DNA from: JAJTHC01 sp044348005
Lineage (GTDB): Bacteria; Cyanobacteriota; Vampirovibrionia; Vampirovibrionales; JAJTHC01
NCBI GenBank assembly: GCA_044348005.1
Contig: JBIKTR010000005.1
Span: forward strand, 1 to 64,000
Direction: 5' to 3'
DNA: 64,000 nt
This document shows, piece after piece, positions 52,589 through 61,643 of the stretch. The notes beneath the pieces were generated by a model that did no database searches, was not told where the DNA came from, and was given only the letters and a program-made list of their open reading frames with translations. A program made the translations under genes and the position numbers. Each line of letters begins with the position of its first letter. The first letter of the stretch is position 1.

Positions 52589-53251
52589 ATGCGTAACGCT
52601 TGGATTCATTTATTTCACCCAAAACGATTTCGTTCAAAACGCGCCTTTTCACTGATTGAAATGTTTGTTTCACTCGGTTTGCTGGCCGTTATTTCCGTGA
52701 GTGTTATGCAAGTGTTGCGTTCGGCGATTGAACAAACGCAAAATACCCGCATGCGTATTCATCAAGCCACGGTGTTAAATACGTTTATCACTTTTTTTAA
52801 GGCCGACGCCAACAATGCCACCCGCATTGCGTGGGATCAAGTCGACCATAATTGGATCGCCTTTGAAAACGATCAAACCGTGATTCGCTATAGTATTCAG
52901 CCACAAAGCGCTTTTTTAGATCGTGATGTGTTTGTGAGAGAAGCCTTGATTAAAACAGCCCCTTTGCCGTATGTGATTACGTCAAGTTCTGCCATGCCCA
53001 CGACTTTTGACCCGCCTGATGTACCGATGACGAACTTCATGCCTGCTGAATATGCCAGTCACATTGATTTTCGCTGCGAAGACCCTTGCTTTGATTTTCA
53101 AGCAGGGTTTCGCGTGCAATGGAATGAACCACAGGTGGAAACCGTCAGCAGTAACCCGTATGATAGCATGGTTTCCATTGTATTTGGGGAAATGGGGCAT
53201 CGGCACCCAGTGGTGTTGGTCTTCAAAACACTCACCGTGCCGATTCTTTAA
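52589..53251 (+). CDS. Type IV pilin-like (pseudopilin) protein
   Basis: The 220-residue protein has a basic leader (about 19 residues) and the prepilin-type junction RAFSLIEM followed by a hydrophobic helix FVSLGLLAVISVSVMQVL. The residue before the Phe is Ala rather than Gly, and the Glu at mature position 5 is kept. The C-terminal domain has four cysteines-worth of positions reduced to two (CEDPC), which could form a disulfide. It may be a minor pilin of the pilus system represented at 27-30 kb. Confidence 0.75.
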   Translation: MRNAWIHLFHPKRFRSKRAFSLIEMFVSLGLLAVISVSVMQVLRSAIEQTQNTRMRIHQATVLNTFITFFKADANNATRIAWDQVDHNWIAFENDQTVIRYSIQPQSAFLDRDVFVREALIKTAPLPYVITSSSAMPTTFDPPDVPMTNFMPAEYASHIDFRCEDPCFDFQAGFRVQWNEPQVETVSSNPYDSMVSIVFGEMGHRHPVVLVFKTLTVPIL

Positions 53252-53349
53252 ATATACATTTGATATTATTTAATTCTTGTAGTATACTAGTGCAGTAAGC
53301 CCTCTCTGCCGTGTTCAACTTTCGGGTTGAACCCCCTATCGTACAAGTG

Positions 53350-55194
53350 ATGCTCTCTATGTCTAACCCCTTTCTGCTTTCTACCGTGTTTTCTCGCTTG
53401 CCTTTTTATGCGCCAAAAAGCACCCCTGCCCAAGAAACTCAAGATTCTACGGCAGATCAACTTCGCTGGTTTAGTCAATTACAAAACGCCTTTTCCGAAA
53501 AACCCGAACAAAAAAAAGCCTTGCTTCACCTATGGAACAAGGGGGTGTTGAGTGACCACAAGGGAGACGATGCCCATTCAACGCTTTTCTACCTCAATAA
53601 ACGCTTACAAGAACCGTGCCTACCCGGTTTGGATCCCCTGCAAACGGTGGAAGAAACCGTCAACTTATTGGCCGATTCTTCGCGGCTGACTCAGCACATC
53701 AGCCCTCTGAATCAAACCCACCTGCTGGCCATGATGTCAAGCTACCACAACGAGAACGATTCACCTTACCAGCAACAAGCCTTGCCCATTCCGCAATCCA
53801 CGCAAGAAGTACAACGCACGCAACTCAATAGTTGTAGCGTACTGGCTGAAATCGGGCGTTTGGTGGACACTCAACCCAAAGAAGTGGCACGCATGGTGTA
53901 TGAAGCGTCAAACCCCACGCAAGACCTTCACGAAATCGTCCACGCCGAAGAACTTTTCCCCGATGCTCCCATTCTGGCCGAACAAGTCTTAAAAGACTTA
54001 AACTTGGACTACCACGTTTTAGATGAAGAGACTCCTTCAAATACAACGGCGCCCACCCGTTTTCGAGTGTCGCTGCCTGTGCCTCATCTTGGGGTGATTC
54101 GTGCCATGAACGCCCAAGCCCTTAAGGATCCCGCAAGCGCTTCAGGCGCCGAATTGCTCTTGGAAGAAGCCCTGCTGTACAATTTTACGTCCAAAAGCTA
54201 TGACGCCGGCCGTGACACACGCGATGCCTTGGCTTTGACAAGCGCTGAAATCAACAAAACCCCCAGCCTTACGGTGAAAGACAAGGCCGCGCTCAATCAA
54301 CTCATCAACCAAAGCCCGCGGCGCCCAGATCAAGCAAAAGCAGCGATTAAGGGCTATTTAGACTCCATTCAAACCGCTCACCCCGCAGAACTTCACGCCC
54401 TGTATGCCAGCCTAGAACAAAGCAGTGCGGGCCTTACGCAAGAAGAACAACTGATGATGGAACGCATTTTTGAAGATGACATGGCGCTTGAAAATGTGAC
54501 GTATCATCACGTGGGGCAACGAAACGCGAACCCTTCTAAAGCGGTTGAACAACCCGCTGCTTCGTCAGTTTCGAACCCGCCCCCACACGTGCTACTGGGC
54601 TATACCAAGCCTTTTTCGGCTATTAAGCAAGATTTACTCATCGGCTTAGAAAGTCCGCTCACCCAAGTCTTGGCCAACGTGGTTGAACCCAAGGGAGACG
54701 GTTCGTTTGACAAGGGCCACGTGGTTAGAGTGGTGGCGTCTCGCCCTAGTCCGCTGAAAATCCCTCAATTCAACAGCACTGATTTTCTCGTGCAAGACAC
54801 TTCCCTGCCTTCAAATGCCCAAGGCAAGGGCAATAATCGCTTGCAATGGTGGCATGAAAGTCAGCTCATTCCGCGTATTCACCACATTACCGAAGCCCAA
54901 CGCGACGCTGAACAAGCCTGGGCGTCCATGACACCCGCCACCGCGGAACACCCCTATGGGTTATTGAATGCCGAACAAGCCAACGACACCCGCTACACGC
55001 TTGATTTCATTACGCCTTCGCCCAATGGCACCCAAGTGCTTGAAACGCCCGAAGCGTTTCATCGACGTGTGCATGATTATCGTCACCAACAGGCCAAGCA
55101 GGTGGAAGAAGACCTTAGGGAAAAGCAGGGTGGTCCCAGCCAAAGCAAGACAGAAAATAGCCCGGTCCTATGGGGCGCAGCACCCCGCGCTTAA
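53350..55194 (+). CDS. Large hypothetical protein
   Basis: The 614-residue protein is soluble in appearance with no signal peptide or membrane helix. The start is unclear: GTG 53311, ATG 53350 and ATG 53359 are all in frame and none has a good binding site. Near residue 160, TQLNSCSVLAEIGRLV and then KEVARMVYEA form a Cys-plus-helix pattern like those opening some papain-like domains, and HEIVHAEE follows. I cannot confirm a catalytic triad. The last 80 nt overlap the convergent gene on the other strand. Confidence 0.6.
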   Translation: MLSMSNPFLLSTVFSRLPFYAPKSTPAQETQDSTADQLRWFSQLQNAFSEKPEQKKALLHLWNKGVLSDHKGDDAHSTLFYLNKRLQEPCLPGLDPLQTVEETVNLLADSSRLTQHISPLNQTHLLAMMSSYHNENDSPYQQQALPIPQSTQEVQRTQLNSCSVLAEIGRLVDTQPKEVARMVYEASNPTQDLHEIVHAEELFPDAPILAEQVLKDLNLDYHVLDEETPSNTTAPTRFRVSLPVPHLGVIRAMNAQALKDPASASGAELLLEEALLYNFTSKSYDAGRDTRDALALTSAEINKTPSLTVKDKAALNQLINQSPRRPDQAKAAIKGYLDSIQTAHPAELHALYASLEQSSAGLTQEEQLMMERIFEDDMALENVTYHHVGQRNANPSKAVEQPAASSVSNPPPHVLLGYTKPFSAIKQDLLIGLESPLTQVLANVVEPKGDGSFDKGHVVRVVASRPSPLKIPQFNSTDFLVQDTSLPSNAQGKGNNRLQWWHESQLIPRIHHITEAQRDAEQAWASMTPATAEHPYGLLNAEQANDTRYTLDFITPSPNGTQVLETPEAFHRRVHDYRHQQAKQVEEDLREKQGGPSQSKTENSPVLWGAAPRA

Positions 55195-55711
55195 CCAAGT
55201 AGGAAAGGCGAGGGTAGACGTCTGAAAGTTTGGAGTTTTCGAAGGTTTTGCCTTGGGGGGTGCGAATGTTTTGTTCAATTAGGTAGGCGCGTACTTCGGC
55301 GGTGCTTGCTTTTCCGCCGTTTAGCACAACGGCGCGAAACAGTTCGTAGTTCATGGATTGGCGGTGTCGTAGAACGGCATCTGCCTGTTGGAAGGCCAGC
55401 TCAGGCAAAAACACCCCGCTCGATTCTGGCGCAAGCATCGTTTGAAACGTAGGCTCTGAAGGATCCAGCAAATACGCCGAAGGTTTTGGGTGCGAGTGAT
55501 GGGATTGTCTCAATTCCACAGGTTTTTTTAGCAAGTGTAATAAGTGCCCCAGGCTGGCTTGAAAGGCTTCTAACTGCAATACTTTTTCATGCAAATCGTC
55601 GATTTCTTCAACGTAGCCCGTGAGTAATTTAATGCGTTTTTGCACTTCAGCAAGTTCTTCTTTGCTTTGGGCTAACAATTCGGTGAGGTTTTGGGCATCC
55701 ACAATAGACAT
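55115..55711 (-). CDS. Coiled-coil protein with winged-helix-like C-terminus
   Basis: The 198-residue protein starts with a coiled coil (about residues 8-60, KEELAEVQKRIKLLTGYVEE). After a His/Pro linker, a C-terminal region (about 120-190, NYELFRAVVLNGGKASTAEV and YPRLSYLVKRGVLRPIG) reads like a winged helix. A DNA-binding or regulatory role is possible. AAAGGAAA precedes the ATG. Its 3' end overlaps the opposite-strand gene by 80 nt, so transcription of one may interfere with the other. Confidence 0.6.
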   Translation of the reverse strand: MSIVDAQNLTELLAQSKEELAEVQKRIKLLTGYVEEIDDLHEKVLQLEAFQASLGHLLHLLKKPVELRQSHHSHPKPSAYLLDPSEPTFQTMLAPESSGVFLPELAFQQADAVLRHRQSMNYELFRAVVLNGGKASTAEVRAYLIEQNIRTPQGKTFENSKLSDVYPRLSYLVKRGVLRPIGPGYFLSCFGWDHPAFP

Positions 55712-55780
55712 TCATCATTTCCTTTAAACGCAAGATTCTTTTCTTTAGTTTAGCATAGTTTTTCAAAAAATACGCTATAA

Positions 55781-55917
55781 AACGAAAGAAAATAAAGAAA
55801 CGAAACAAACGAAAGAAAACGACCTAAAACTAAAGAAAAACGAAAGATAACGAAAGAAAGCTAAACAAAACGAAAGAAAACTATAAAAAATAAATAAAAC
55901 GAAAGAAAATAAAGAAG
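55781..55917. repeat. AACGAAAG-type repeat array, intergenic
   Basis: At least seven units of AACGAAAGAAA, with spacers AATAAAG or CTAAAC, fill most of the gap between the coiled-coil gene and the acetyltransferase gene. This is the only uninterrupted array of the family here. Confidence 0.75.
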
Positions 55918-55977
55918 AAGCCCGACAAGGCAAAATAGGCTACACTATAAAAATATCTCACCCTAGAGGAAACGCCG

Positions 55978-56979
55978 ATGCCCACTGTCGCTTTTTTAGA
56001 TCAAGCCCATCTGCCCGAGTTTACCCCCCTGTACGACGCCTTTCAACGAGAGGCCACCCTGCTTTACCAGTGGCATCACTCCCCACTCGATTTACAAGAC
56101 TTGTGGCAACGGCTCCCCCAAAACGACTTGGGCGTCTTGCTTTTGAAAGATGATGAGCATACGGTTGTGGGGTTTTGGTTCTATGCCTTTCCGCCTCATG
56201 GGGCGTTGGAAATGTCGGTTTTTTATTTGAAAGATGGCTTTTTACCTAGTGAAGACTGGGTGAAAGACGCCTTTCAACAAGCCTTTCACGCATGGAAGAC
56301 TCTGGATCACTGGCAAGACTTTAGCTTTGGCATTTATGGCCTTCAAACCCAGTGGGCAAAGGCTTTAGAAGGGCTTGTCGTCAACGGATGCTCCCCAATT
56401 GGGCTGGCAGAACAGCACATTTTACGACGAGACATTATCGCTGGTGACGCCCTGCCGATTTTGAATCTCTATAAAACGCCTGTCTTCCCTTATGCGATTC
56501 ATCCGTGGAAAGACAAGTACCAAGCGGGTTTGGCGGTTGCTCTTGCCGCCGCTTTTAAAGACGAGCCCGACGCCTTGTGGGACGCTCGCTTTCGCAGTGA
56601 AGCAGGTGCGAAAGAGGTGTTGACGCTCATTGAAACGCATCAATTCGGGCAGTTTCACCCTAAATTGACCTATGTCGTGCTGGACGAACGCCGAAAGCCA
56701 GTACCTGTGGGAGCCATTTTCTTGTTGCAAGGTGAGGTGGACACGGTGAACATCCCCTTGTTTTTTGTGCATCCTAATCATCAAGGCAAGGGCTTGGCGA
56801 AAATGCTGATGCTCAACTTCATGCAGGGCTTGATTCAAGCGGTGCATGCCAAGCAGTTGGGGGCGACTTCGGTGAATGCGACGACGAACCCTGTGCAGGT
56901 CAAGGCGTTGAAGGTCTACACCGACTTGGGCTTTACCCTCCATGAAGCGGGCTTTCACGCCTATAGCAGTAAGGGGTGA
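55978..56979 (+). CDS. GNAT-family acetyltransferase with divergent N-terminal domain
   Basis: The 333-residue protein has a GNAT domain at the C-terminus. PLFFVHPNHQGKGLAKMLML near residue 259 gives the acetyl-CoA binding motif A (QGKGLA), and VYTDLGFTLHEAGFHAYSS closes the domain. The N-terminal half may be a second, degenerate GNAT fold, a common tandem layout. The acceptor is unknown. GAGGAAACG stands before the ATG, and the repeat array lies just upstream. Confidence 0.75.
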   Translation: MPTVAFLDQAHLPEFTPLYDAFQREATLLYQWHHSPLDLQDLWQRLPQNDLGVLLLKDDEHTVVGFWFYAFPPHGALEMSVFYLKDGFLPSEDWVKDAFQQAFHAWKTLDHWQDFSFGIYGLQTQWAKALEGLVVNGCSPIGLAEQHILRRDIIAGDALPILNLYKTPVFPYAIHPWKDKYQAGLAVALAAAFKDEPDALWDARFRSEAGAKEVLTLIETHQFGQFHPKLTYVVLDERRKPVPVGAIFLLQGEVDTVNIPLFFVHPNHQGKGLAKMLMLNFMQGLIQAVHAKQLGATSVNATTNPVQVKALKVYTDLGFTLHEAGFHAYSSKG

Positions 56980-57002
56980 AAGACTATATTCAAGCAAACT
57001 GC

Positions 57003-57042
57003 TTGACAAAATAAGAAAAAGTTTCTATACTAAGATAGTATA
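57003..57042 (+). promoter_or_regulatory. Promoter and operator of the second toxin-antitoxin operon
   Basis: TTGACA (57003-57008) and TATACT (57026-57031) are 17 bases apart. The palindrome TATACT-N5-AGTATA (57026-57042) overlaps the -10 and ends at the Shine-Dalgarno AAGGAG, so bound antitoxin would block initiation. Confidence 0.75.
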
Positions 57043-57053
57043 AGGAGTTACTT

Positions 57054-57326
57054 ATGACCGTCGTAGGTGTTTCAAAACAAGCCATTAAAGACTTAAATAA
57101 GGCTCCTTCAAACATTCAGATTAAGTTTGCCACTTGGAAATTAGCGGTTGAAGTTCAAGGGATTGAAATCGTACGTCAACGTTCAGGCTTTCATGACGAA
57201 CCCTTGAAAGGAAAACGTAAAGGGCAACGTTCCGTAAGGCTAAACAAGCAGTGGCGTGTGATTTATGTCGAAGTCAATGAAATCCTTAACATTACCGTAT
57301 TGGAGGTGAATCCGCATGACTACTAA
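57054..57326 (+). CDS. higB: HigB/RelE-family toxin, second module
   Basis: The 90-residue protein (MTVVGVSKQAIKDLNKAPSN) is a paralogue of the toxin at 43885-44157. Both share GKxKGxRSVRLNKQWRVI and end in a PHDY or PHEY motif after a strand. AAGGAG lies seven bases before the ATG. It overlaps the antitoxin gene by 11 nt. The antitoxins of the two modules differ, so cross-talk may be limited. Confidence 0.82.
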   Translation: MTVVGVSKQAIKDLNKAPSNIQIKFATWKLAVEVQGIEIVRQRSGFHDEPLKGKRKGQRSVRLNKQWRVIYVEVNEILNITVLEVNPHDY

Positions 57327-57630
57327 AGATGAACTCGGCCACGAACTCGGGGACTATGTTCCGCCTAAGCTGACGATTGGTCAAGTGATTAAGGCACATC
57401 GTGAATGCGAAGACTGGACGCTTGAAGAAGCGGCAAAAAAGTTGGGTATTTCTAAACAAGCCTTGCACCAGTACGAAACAGGTCAAAGGCTCCCCAGTAG
57501 TGAACAAACCATTCGCTTGGCGGAAGCGTTGGGATCTTCCCCTGAAGCGTGGCTGATTTACCGCATTGAAACTGAACTTGAAAAGCACGGCATGTTTTAC
57601 AAAGTTCGACTAGAAAGACGTCCAGCCTAA
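57316..57630 (+). CDS. higA: HigA-like antitoxin, XRE helix-turn-helix
   Basis: The 104-residue protein has a clear XRE domain (IGQVIKAHRECEDWTLEEAA near residue 20, then GISKQALHQYETGQRLPSSE) and a short acidic start. GGAGGTGA precedes the ATG inside the toxin gene. It lacks the Asp-rich N-terminus of the other module's antitoxin. Confidence 0.82.
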   Translation: MTTKDELGHELGDYVPPKLTIGQVIKAHRECEDWTLEEAAKKLGISKQALHQYETGQRLPSSEQTIRLAEALGSSPEAWLIYRIETELEKHGMFYKVRLERRPA

Positions 57631-57646
57631 AGTCTAAAAACATACC

Positions 57647-57725
57647 GTCATTGCGAGCGTAGCGTGGCAGTCTGTAGAGATTCCGTAAGTGGTGAACAGA
57701 TTGCTTCACATGCGTTCGCAATGAC
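57647..57725. repeat. GTCATTGCGAGCG palindromic repeat
   Basis: GTCATTGCGAGCG on the left and GCGTTCGCAATGAC on the right are imperfect inverted repeats with further pairing of CAGTCTGT and ACAGATTGC. Repeats with this GTCATTGCGAG end are widespread in several bacterial phyla. A half copy lies at about 63095-63123. Confidence 0.75.
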
Positions 57726-57776
57726 AACGCTCCACTTTTAAGCTAGAATATATCTAAACTAAAGGAGGGCGTTTAT

Positions 57777-59144
57777 ATGAACTGGATTTTTCTACTAAGC
57801 GGTGTGGCACTTGGGGCGTTGGTGAGCTATCTTATTTTTCAGGCCCACGCGAATCAACGTATCACCACGATTCAAGCTCAAGCCAACGAAAAAGACTTGC
57901 ACCTGGTGCGCCTTGAAGAACAACGCCAGCATCTGCAAAACGAACTGGCGACGTCAAAAGAACAGGCTCAACAGTATTATGACGATCTCGCTCTCAAGCA
58001 AGATGCCTTGGCGAGCGAAAAAGAAGCCAATGCGTCCTTGAAAAGCCAAGTGGACTCATGGCAAGCGCGCTTTAGTGAATCGAAAACGGAATGGGAAACC
58101 GTGTGGAAGGAAAATCTGCAACACTTTTTAAGCCAAGAACTGATGCAAACCCGTGAACAGCTCAACAAACTGGCGCAAGTGGAAGATGAAGAACGGCATC
58201 AACGCTTTAGCGGACTGGTGGATCCTGTGAAAAAGATGCTCGACGAGTACCAAGCCAAGCTCGATGCGATGAACACGGCCTATGCCACGCAAATCGGGAT
58301 TGTCAATAACAATGTGGACAAACTCACTTCGGCGAAAAACCAGTTGCTTTCTGTGTTAAAGCATAATAAGGGGGCGGGCGATTGGGGTGAAATTCAGCTC
58401 AACATGATTTTAGAAGCGTCTGGCTTGCAAAAAGACACCCACTATTTCACGCAAAAAAAGCTCGAAGGCAGTAAAGGCATCCCTGATGTGGTGGTGAAAA
58501 TGGAGCAGGAACGCTATGTGGTGATTGATTGTAAAACGCTCCGTTTTTCGAGCAAGCCCTTCCATGACTTTGAGCAAGACGAAGCTGAAGTTGCCAGCGA
58601 ACCGACGTTCACCGATGCCAAGGCGCTGGTAAACTCGATTCGGCAAGCCGTGAAAAGCCTTAATTTGAAGGATTACCTTCAAAATAACACGAAGCAAACG
58701 CCTGATTTTGTGGTGATGTTTCTGCCTCAAGAATCGATGCTGTCTCACGCGTTGGACGAAGACAAGGACTTGTGGCAATTTGCGTGGGAAAAGGGCGTCG
58801 TGTTGAGTTCACCGCTGACGCTGATTGCGCTGTTGCGGATGATCCACATGGGCTGGAGCCAATACCACTTCACCCAAAACATGGAAGAAGTGAAAAAAAT
58901 TGGCCTTGAACTGCACGAGCGTTTGGTGCGACTGGCCAAAAGTCTCCATGCGGTAGATGAAAAATACAAGCACTTGGGCGAGGCGCTTCAAGATGTTAAA
59001 ATCAAGCATGATGGTCAGCAAGGGCTGCTTAAAAGCATTCGCAAGCTTGAAAACATTGGGGTGAAATCGTCCGCCGTGGTGCCGAAAGAACTCACGGTGG
59101 TGGAAGAAGCGTCCCCGTTGGCTTTAGAAACACTGCCAGTTTAG
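57777..59144 (+). CDS. rmuC: RmuC-family DNA recombination protein
   Basis: The 455-residue protein has an N-terminal membrane helix (IFLLSGVALGALVSYLIF), a long coiled coil (about residues 25-130), and the RmuC nuclease-like domain. That domain includes NKGAGDWGEIQLNMILE near 199 and the PD-(D/E)xK core IPDVVVKM and VVIDCKT near 237-252. RmuC limits inversions at short inverted repeats, which is notable in a window so rich in them. AAAGGAGGGC precedes the ATG. Confidence 0.9.
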   Translation: MNWIFLLSGVALGALVSYLIFQAHANQRITTIQAQANEKDLHLVRLEEQRQHLQNELATSKEQAQQYYDDLALKQDALASEKEANASLKSQVDSWQARFSESKTEWETVWKENLQHFLSQELMQTREQLNKLAQVEDEERHQRFSGLVDPVKKMLDEYQAKLDAMNTAYATQIGIVNNNVDKLTSAKNQLLSVLKHNKGAGDWGEIQLNMILEASGLQKDTHYFTQKKLEGSKGIPDVVVKMEQERYVVIDCKTLRFSSKPFHDFEQDEAEVASEPTFTDAKALVNSIRQAVKSLNLKDYLQNNTKQTPDFVVMFLPQESMLSHALDEDKDLWQFAWEKGVVLSSPLTLIALLRMIHMGWSQYHFTQNMEEVKKIGLELHERLVRLAKSLHAVDEKYKHLGEALQDVKIKHDGQQGLLKSIRKLENIGVKSSAVVPKELTVVEEASPLALETLPV

Positions 59145-59194
59145 AAGCCACCTAAGCGTCTTATACCGCTTAAACGTCTCAATTAATTTTTAAC

Positions 59195-59223
59195 TTGGCC
59201 ATTTTAATCAAATCGCCTATAAT
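59195..59223 (+). promoter_or_regulatory. Promoter of the otsA operon
   Basis: TTGGCC (59195-59200) and TATAAT (59218-59223) are 17 bases apart, about 90 nt before the otsA start codon. Confidence 0.6.
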
Positions 59224-59312
59224 ATAGAGGACATTCAACAAAAAGAACAGACTAAAAACTTGAACCTGTGTATACTGTAGGTATTACCATTCAGTAAAGG
59301 ATTCTGCTGCTC

Positions 59313-60779
59313 ATGGCTTCAAAAAAAGAACGCATCGTTGTGGTTTCAAATAGAGAACCGTATTCCGTTAAATTGACGCTTGACGGCGTGGCGGTTCAAA
59401 AAAATGCAGGGGGGCTAGTTTCCGCCTTAGAACCGCTGGTAAAACAAAGTAACGGCCTGTGGGTGTGTTGGGAAGGTGAAGCGGGTTCTAAAAGTCAGCT
59501 TTCTTCGGTGATCAATGAAATGTCTGAAAACGAAGGGGAATCTTGCTTGCCCTTTTCCGTCTTGCCTGTGGCTTTGACAGATGATGAGATTAATCACTAT
59601 TACAATGGATACGCCAATCGCGTTTTATGGCCGTTGTTTCACTATTTGGTGAGCTACTGCGTTTTTTGGGACGAAAAAGCCTGGCCCAGTTACTACAGTG
59701 CCAATGAAAAGTTTGCCGACAAAGTCATAGCCTACAGCACCAGCAACGACTTGATTTGGGTGCATGACTACCACTTAATGCTGGTGCCTAGTATGGTTCG
59801 TGAAATTAAGCATCACGCGCGCATCGGGTGGTTTTGCCATATTCCTTTTCCCAATTATGAAATCTACCGTCACTTGCCCAATCGTGTGGAACTGATTCGC
59901 GGGGTGTTGGGGGCCGATTTAGTGGGCTTTCATGTGCCTTCTTATGTCAATCACTTTTTAGAATGTGTGGAGCGTTGCTTGTTAGACGAAGTCGTGGTTG
60001 ATCGAAGCGCGCAAAGCATCCGCTACCAAGGGCGGACGATTAAAGTCATTGCCTGCCCCATTAGTATTGACACCGATGAATTCAATGCCCTGAACGTCAA
60101 TGAAGACGTTCACCAAAACTCACGCAAGCTTAAAAAAGCGTTTGGCGTGGAGTTTATAGGCGTTGGGGTGGATCGCCTAGACTACACCAAAGGCATTGTA
60201 GAGCGCTTTAAAGCCATTGAACTGTTTTTTGACAAGTACCCACAATACAAAACAAGACTCACCTTTGTGCAAATCGGTTCGCCCACGCGAACGGATGTTC
60301 CGATGTACAAAAAACTAAAAGACGAAGTGGATTTGGTGCTCGGCAGTATTAACAGTCGTTTGGCCGAAGGGCCGTGGGTACCGATTCAGTATTTTTATCG
60401 CAAGTTCACGCATGAGCAAATCATGCCGTACTTTGCCGCCAGCGATTTTTGCCTGGTGACCCCCCTGCGAGATGGCATGAATCTAGTAGCCAAAGAATAC
60501 TGCCTGACCTGCACAGATGACTTGGGCGTGTTGGTGTTAAGCGAAATGGCCGGTGCTTCTGAAGAAATGACCGAAGCCTTAATGGTCAATCCCTACGATT
60601 TAGAATCGATGGCCGATGCCATTTACCAAGCCATTACCATGCCCGCCTTCGAACAGAAACAACGCATGAAATCGTTACGAAAACGCATTGAAGCCTTTAC
60701 CGTCTTTGACTGGGTGGATCAATTTATAAAGGAGTTCCACGACCATGAGCATTCTAGCCGAGAAGCCGTCCTTTCCTAA
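59313..60779 (+). CDS. otsA: Trehalose-6-phosphate synthase
   Basis: OtsA (GT20) makes trehalose 6-phosphate from UDP-glucose and glucose 6-phosphate. The 488-residue protein has NREPYSV and NAGGLVSALEPL at the N-terminus, WVHDYHLMLVPSMVR near residue 149 and WFCHIPFPNYEIYRHLP near 172. VDRLDYTKGIVERFKAIE near 289 and PLRDGMNLVAKEY near 385 follow. All the active-site segments are present. It overlaps otsB by 35 nt, indicating coupled translation. Confidence 0.95.
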   Translation: MASKKERIVVVSNREPYSVKLTLDGVAVQKNAGGLVSALEPLVKQSNGLWVCWEGEAGSKSQLSSVINEMSENEGESCLPFSVLPVALTDDEINHYYNGYANRVLWPLFHYLVSYCVFWDEKAWPSYYSANEKFADKVIAYSTSNDLIWVHDYHLMLVPSMVREIKHHARIGWFCHIPFPNYEIYRHLPNRVELIRGVLGADLVGFHVPSYVNHFLECVERCLLDEVVVDRSAQSIRYQGRTIKVIACPISIDTDEFNALNVNEDVHQNSRKLKKAFGVEFIGVGVDRLDYTKGIVERFKAIELFFDKYPQYKTRLTFVQIGSPTRTDVPMYKKLKDEVDLVLGSINSRLAEGPWVPIQYFYRKFTHEQIMPYFAASDFCLVTPLRDGMNLVAKEYCLTCTDDLGVLVLSEMAGASEEMTEALMVNPYDLESMADAIYQAITMPAFEQKQRMKSLRKRIEAFTVFDWVDQFIKEFHDHEHSSREAVLS

Positions 60780-61632
60780 TCCCCTCATGGTCGAAACCCT
60801 CGTTCAAGCGCTTCACAACGGGCAACATTTGGCCCTGATGCTAGACTATGACGGCACCTTAACGCCGATTGTCAGCCGTCCGCAAGACGCGCAATTGAAT
60901 GAAGAAGGCCTAAAAACGCTGGTGGCGTTGGCTCAGCATCCGCAAATACAGCTCGCGATTATTAGTGGCCGTTCTGTGGAACAGTTAAAGCACTTTATGC
61001 AAGACATTTTACCGCAAACGCTTTTGCTCGCTGGTTTACACGGTGGCCAAGTGTGGGATGCCTTCCATAATCTTCCGCTTGCAGAACCTGATGAAGCCCT
61101 CGTTCAGCTTAAAACGCAATTCTTGCAGATGATTTCCAATCAACTTCTCGCCACCTATGGTGAAATTCCTCAAGGCGTAAGCTTTGAAGAAAAGGGCTAT
61201 ACCTTTGCGTTGCACTTTCGTTTGGCAGAAGCGACGCTGGCCCGTGAAGTGCATGCGCTTTTTCAAAAAATGTTTGATGAAATGCCCGCCATTCATAACG
61301 CCTTTCGGGTGCAGACGGGGCATTGCGTGATTGAAATAGTCCCTAAGCCCTTTAACAAAGGGGCAGGCGTTCAATTTTGTGTTGATTATTGGAAAGCGCA
61401 ACATCCTCAAACGTCGTTCTTTCCCCTTTTTGCGGGCGATGACAAAACCGATGAATTGGGGCTTAAAGCCGTTCTGACCCTTGAAGGCGCAGGGATTGCC
61501 GTTAGTGTAGACCCCCAACACATGCAAGCCCTTACCCCCCATGAACGAGACGCCTTATGGGTATTGAAAGATCCCGCCGAACTCCACGTCGTGCTTAAAG
61601 CCCTCGTAAACGCGCTGGCGCCACACGCTTAA
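60745..61632 (+). CDS. otsB: Trehalose-6-phosphate phosphatase
   Basis: The 295-residue HAD phosphatase removes phosphate to give trehalose. It shows the nucleophile motif LMLDYDGTLTPI near residue 31, SGRSVEQL near 73 as motif II, and the metal-binding FAGDDKTDELGLKA near 230. The family's cap segment with HCVIEIVPKPFNKGAGV is near 192. AAGGAG lies within otsA before its ATG. purM follows after 11 nt in the same direction. Confidence 0.93.
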   Translation: MSILAEKPSFPNPLMVETLVQALHNGQHLALMLDYDGTLTPIVSRPQDAQLNEEGLKTLVALAQHPQIQLAIISGRSVEQLKHFMQDILPQTLLLAGLHGGQVWDAFHNLPLAEPDEALVQLKTQFLQMISNQLLATYGEIPQGVSFEEKGYTFALHFRLAEATLAREVHALFQKMFDEMPAIHNAFRVQTGHCVIEIVPKPFNKGAGVQFCVDYWKAQHPQTSFFPLFAGDDKTDELGLKAVLTLEGAGIAVSVDPQHMQALTPHERDALWVLKDPAELHVVLKALVNALAPHA

Positions 61633-61643
61633 AAGGAACCCGT

